Shown in pieces: positions 63,168-64,000 of a stretch of 64,000 nucleotides of DNA. A program made the translations under genes and the position numbers. Source of the DNA: Linepithema humile (Eukaryota > Arthropoda > Insecta > Hymenoptera > Formicidae). The notes beneath the pieces were generated by a model that saw only the letters and a program-made list of their open reading frames with translations, did not search any database and was not told the DNA's origin. Every line of letters begins with the position of its first letter. The first letter of the stretch is position 1. Where the stretch lies: NCBI RefSeq assembly GCF_040581485.1, contig NC_090130.1, positions 15,193,656 through 15,257,655 of the forward strand, read 5' to 3'.

Positions 63168-64000
63168 ATGGAAAGAGCGAAAAAAATGGTTTTAATTTCT
63201 ACGGAAAATCTCGAGAGAATGCAGCGTCAATTACATCATCCGCAACCGACTACCGACGGTGTACCTCTGGTGGAAAACACATCGGAGAACAACGAAAGCG
63301 CTAATAATAATAATTCCGTGCGAACTCCCGGGACCCCTTTATCCAGACTCGATGCGGAGTTGAGTCAAATTCTTAATTCACCCTATCCGAAGGATGAAGC
63401 CGAGAGATGGAAGATGTACAAAGAGGTTCTTTGGCGATATCTTCACTTTGTACGAGTAGCACGAGGACGACGAAATCAAGAGGACGACACGCGTAACGCC
63501 GAGGAAGAAGAAGAAGAAGAAAAAGACGAAAATGCGTTGGACACACGTGAAGGAGTACCGGCGCACTATCTCACGGGCTCATTCGTTCCGGACTCTAGTC
63601 GTACGAGAAGCTTCCCGAAAGAACACGACACAAGTCTCGAGGTGATGAAAAGCGTCGGAAGAATAGTGGAAAGCGTACCGAAATCTTACCGTGCCGAAGC
63701 TCGCTTACTAACGAAACACTTACTCGATAAAACATCGTCGAGTAGAATTAGCTGGGATGAGCAAGGAGTCGTGACTATAGACGGTAACGTCGTAAAAGAT
63801 TCAAATATCTCAGACCTGATAAACGAGGCGATGCGCGATAGAAAAACCGTGAAAGCCGTGGGAAGAGTTCAGTTCGCGCGGTTACTTCACGACTTGAACA
63901 TTCCCTCTACACTAGTGAGAAATAAAAAATTATTAGCAGTCGGTTCTTCGCAAAATATCGCGAAACTTAGCGGTCCTACGGCGAGTTCCACTCCTAAGAG
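63168..64000 (+). CDS. Large conserved Polinton/adintovirus-like ORF, 5' part, runs off the window
   Basis: ATG at 63168 opens a frame that stays open for at least 277 codons to the last base. The N-terminal part is polar (MERAKKMVLISTENLERMQ), followed by a Leu/Asp-rich helix (LSRLDAELSQIL) and an acidic run of Glu. Further on is a conserved-looking block with ISWDEQGVVTIDG, SDLINEAMRDRK and FARLLHDLNIPS. I recall this block as typical of ORFs carried next to the ATPase in insect and cnidarian Polinton-like elements, but its role is not known to me; a minor virion component is plausible. The gene starts 27 bases after the preceding stop and probably shares its transcript. Confidence 0.8.
   Translation, partial: MERAKKMVLISTENLERMQRQLHHPQPTTDGVPLVENTSENNESANNNNSVRTPGTPLSRLDAELSQILNSPYPKDEAERWKMYKEVLWRYLHFVRVARGRRNQEDDTRNAEEEEEEEKDENALDTREGVPAHYLTGSFVPDSSRTRSFPKEHDTSLEVMKSVGRIVESVPKSYRAEARLLTKHLLDKTSSSRISWDEQGVVTIDGNVVKDSNISDLINEAMRDRKTVKAVGRVQFARLLHDLNIPSTLVRNKKLLAVGSSQNIAKLSGPTASSTPK

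Larger units (their letters stand above)
50452..64000 (+). mobile_element. Integrated Polinton/adintovirus-like DNA virus, left portion
   Basis: A block with its own gene set runs to the window end: SOCS-box-like ORF, unknown minus-strand ORF, five-exon gene, protein-primed DNA polymerase B, packaging ATPase, protein-X-like basic protein and a large conserved ORF. PolB plus a HerA/FtsK-type ATPase and a protein-X-like product is the hallmark combination of Polintons/Mavericks and adintoviruses. Coding regions are richer in CpG than the host introns. The left edge at about 50,452 is inferred from the truncated DUF4806 exon and a switch to G-rich sequence. Terminal inverted repeats cannot be confirmed because the right end is outside. 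Capsid and integrase genes are not in view. Confidence 0.8.

Overview
The window is insect nuclear DNA, most likely from an ant or another hymenopteran. The grounds are a Nup98-96 gene with insect-type small introns, an interstitial array of the arthropod telomere repeat TTAGG, AT-rich introns, and a dense load of hAT, mariner, I-like, Penelope-like and gypsy/errantivirus-like elements. The species assignment is inference. LAYOUT. (1) 453-28,293, + strand: the 3' part of one host gene, Nup98-96, encoding the nucleoporin polyprotein that cuts itself into Nup98 and Nup96. Fourteen coding exons can be placed, and every splice phase agrees. The 5' end lies outside the window. Its introns are packed with palindromic (foldback) elements and MITEs, several with clear target-site duplications (TSDs). 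(2) 29,582-35,534, - strand: an apparently full-length I-like non-LTR retrotransposon with a 13-bp TSD, an intact ORF2 (endonuclease, reverse transcriptase, RNase H) and an ORF1 with one frame change at a G8 run. (3) 35,610-36,695: two more MITEs. (4) 37,224-48,987, - strand: a hAT transposon with matching 8-bp TSDs and a seven-exon transposase. Nested inside it (41,791-47,846) is a gypsy/errantivirus-like LTR element with apparently identical 451-bp LTRs and a 4-bp TSD. That element keeps Gag-protease and an open F-type Env frame but has lost most of Pol. (5) 49,407-50,452, - strand: exons of a DUF4806-like gene that stop abruptly. (6) About 50,450 to the end of the window: the left part of an integrated Polinton/adintovirus-like linear dsDNA virus. 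It holds a protein-primed DNA polymerase B with an OTU-like N-terminal region, a HerA/FtsK-type packaging ATPase, a small basic protein resembling adenovirus core protein X, and a large conserved structural-type ORF that runs off the end and was found by reading the sequence directly. It also holds three accessory genes: a SOCS-box-like gene, a five-exon gene whose introns are all phase 1, and an unknown gene on the - strand. A 1,044-bp hAT remnant with perfect TSDs sits inside it. HOW THE PARTS WORK TOGETHER. The viral genes fit a replication-plus-packaging set: PolB copies the genome from a protein primer, and the ATPase pumps it into a capsid together with small basic core protein. The capsid and integrase genes are not in the window and would be expected downstream. 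Two viral promoters share a TATA box with a CAGT initiator about 33 nt away. PolB carries one frame break and the core protein carries one in-frame TGA, so this copy looks like an endogenous, decaying insertion. The most novel-looking items are the SOCS-box-like ORF (a possible cullin-5 ligase adaptor), the spliced accessory gene and the OTU-PolB fusion.
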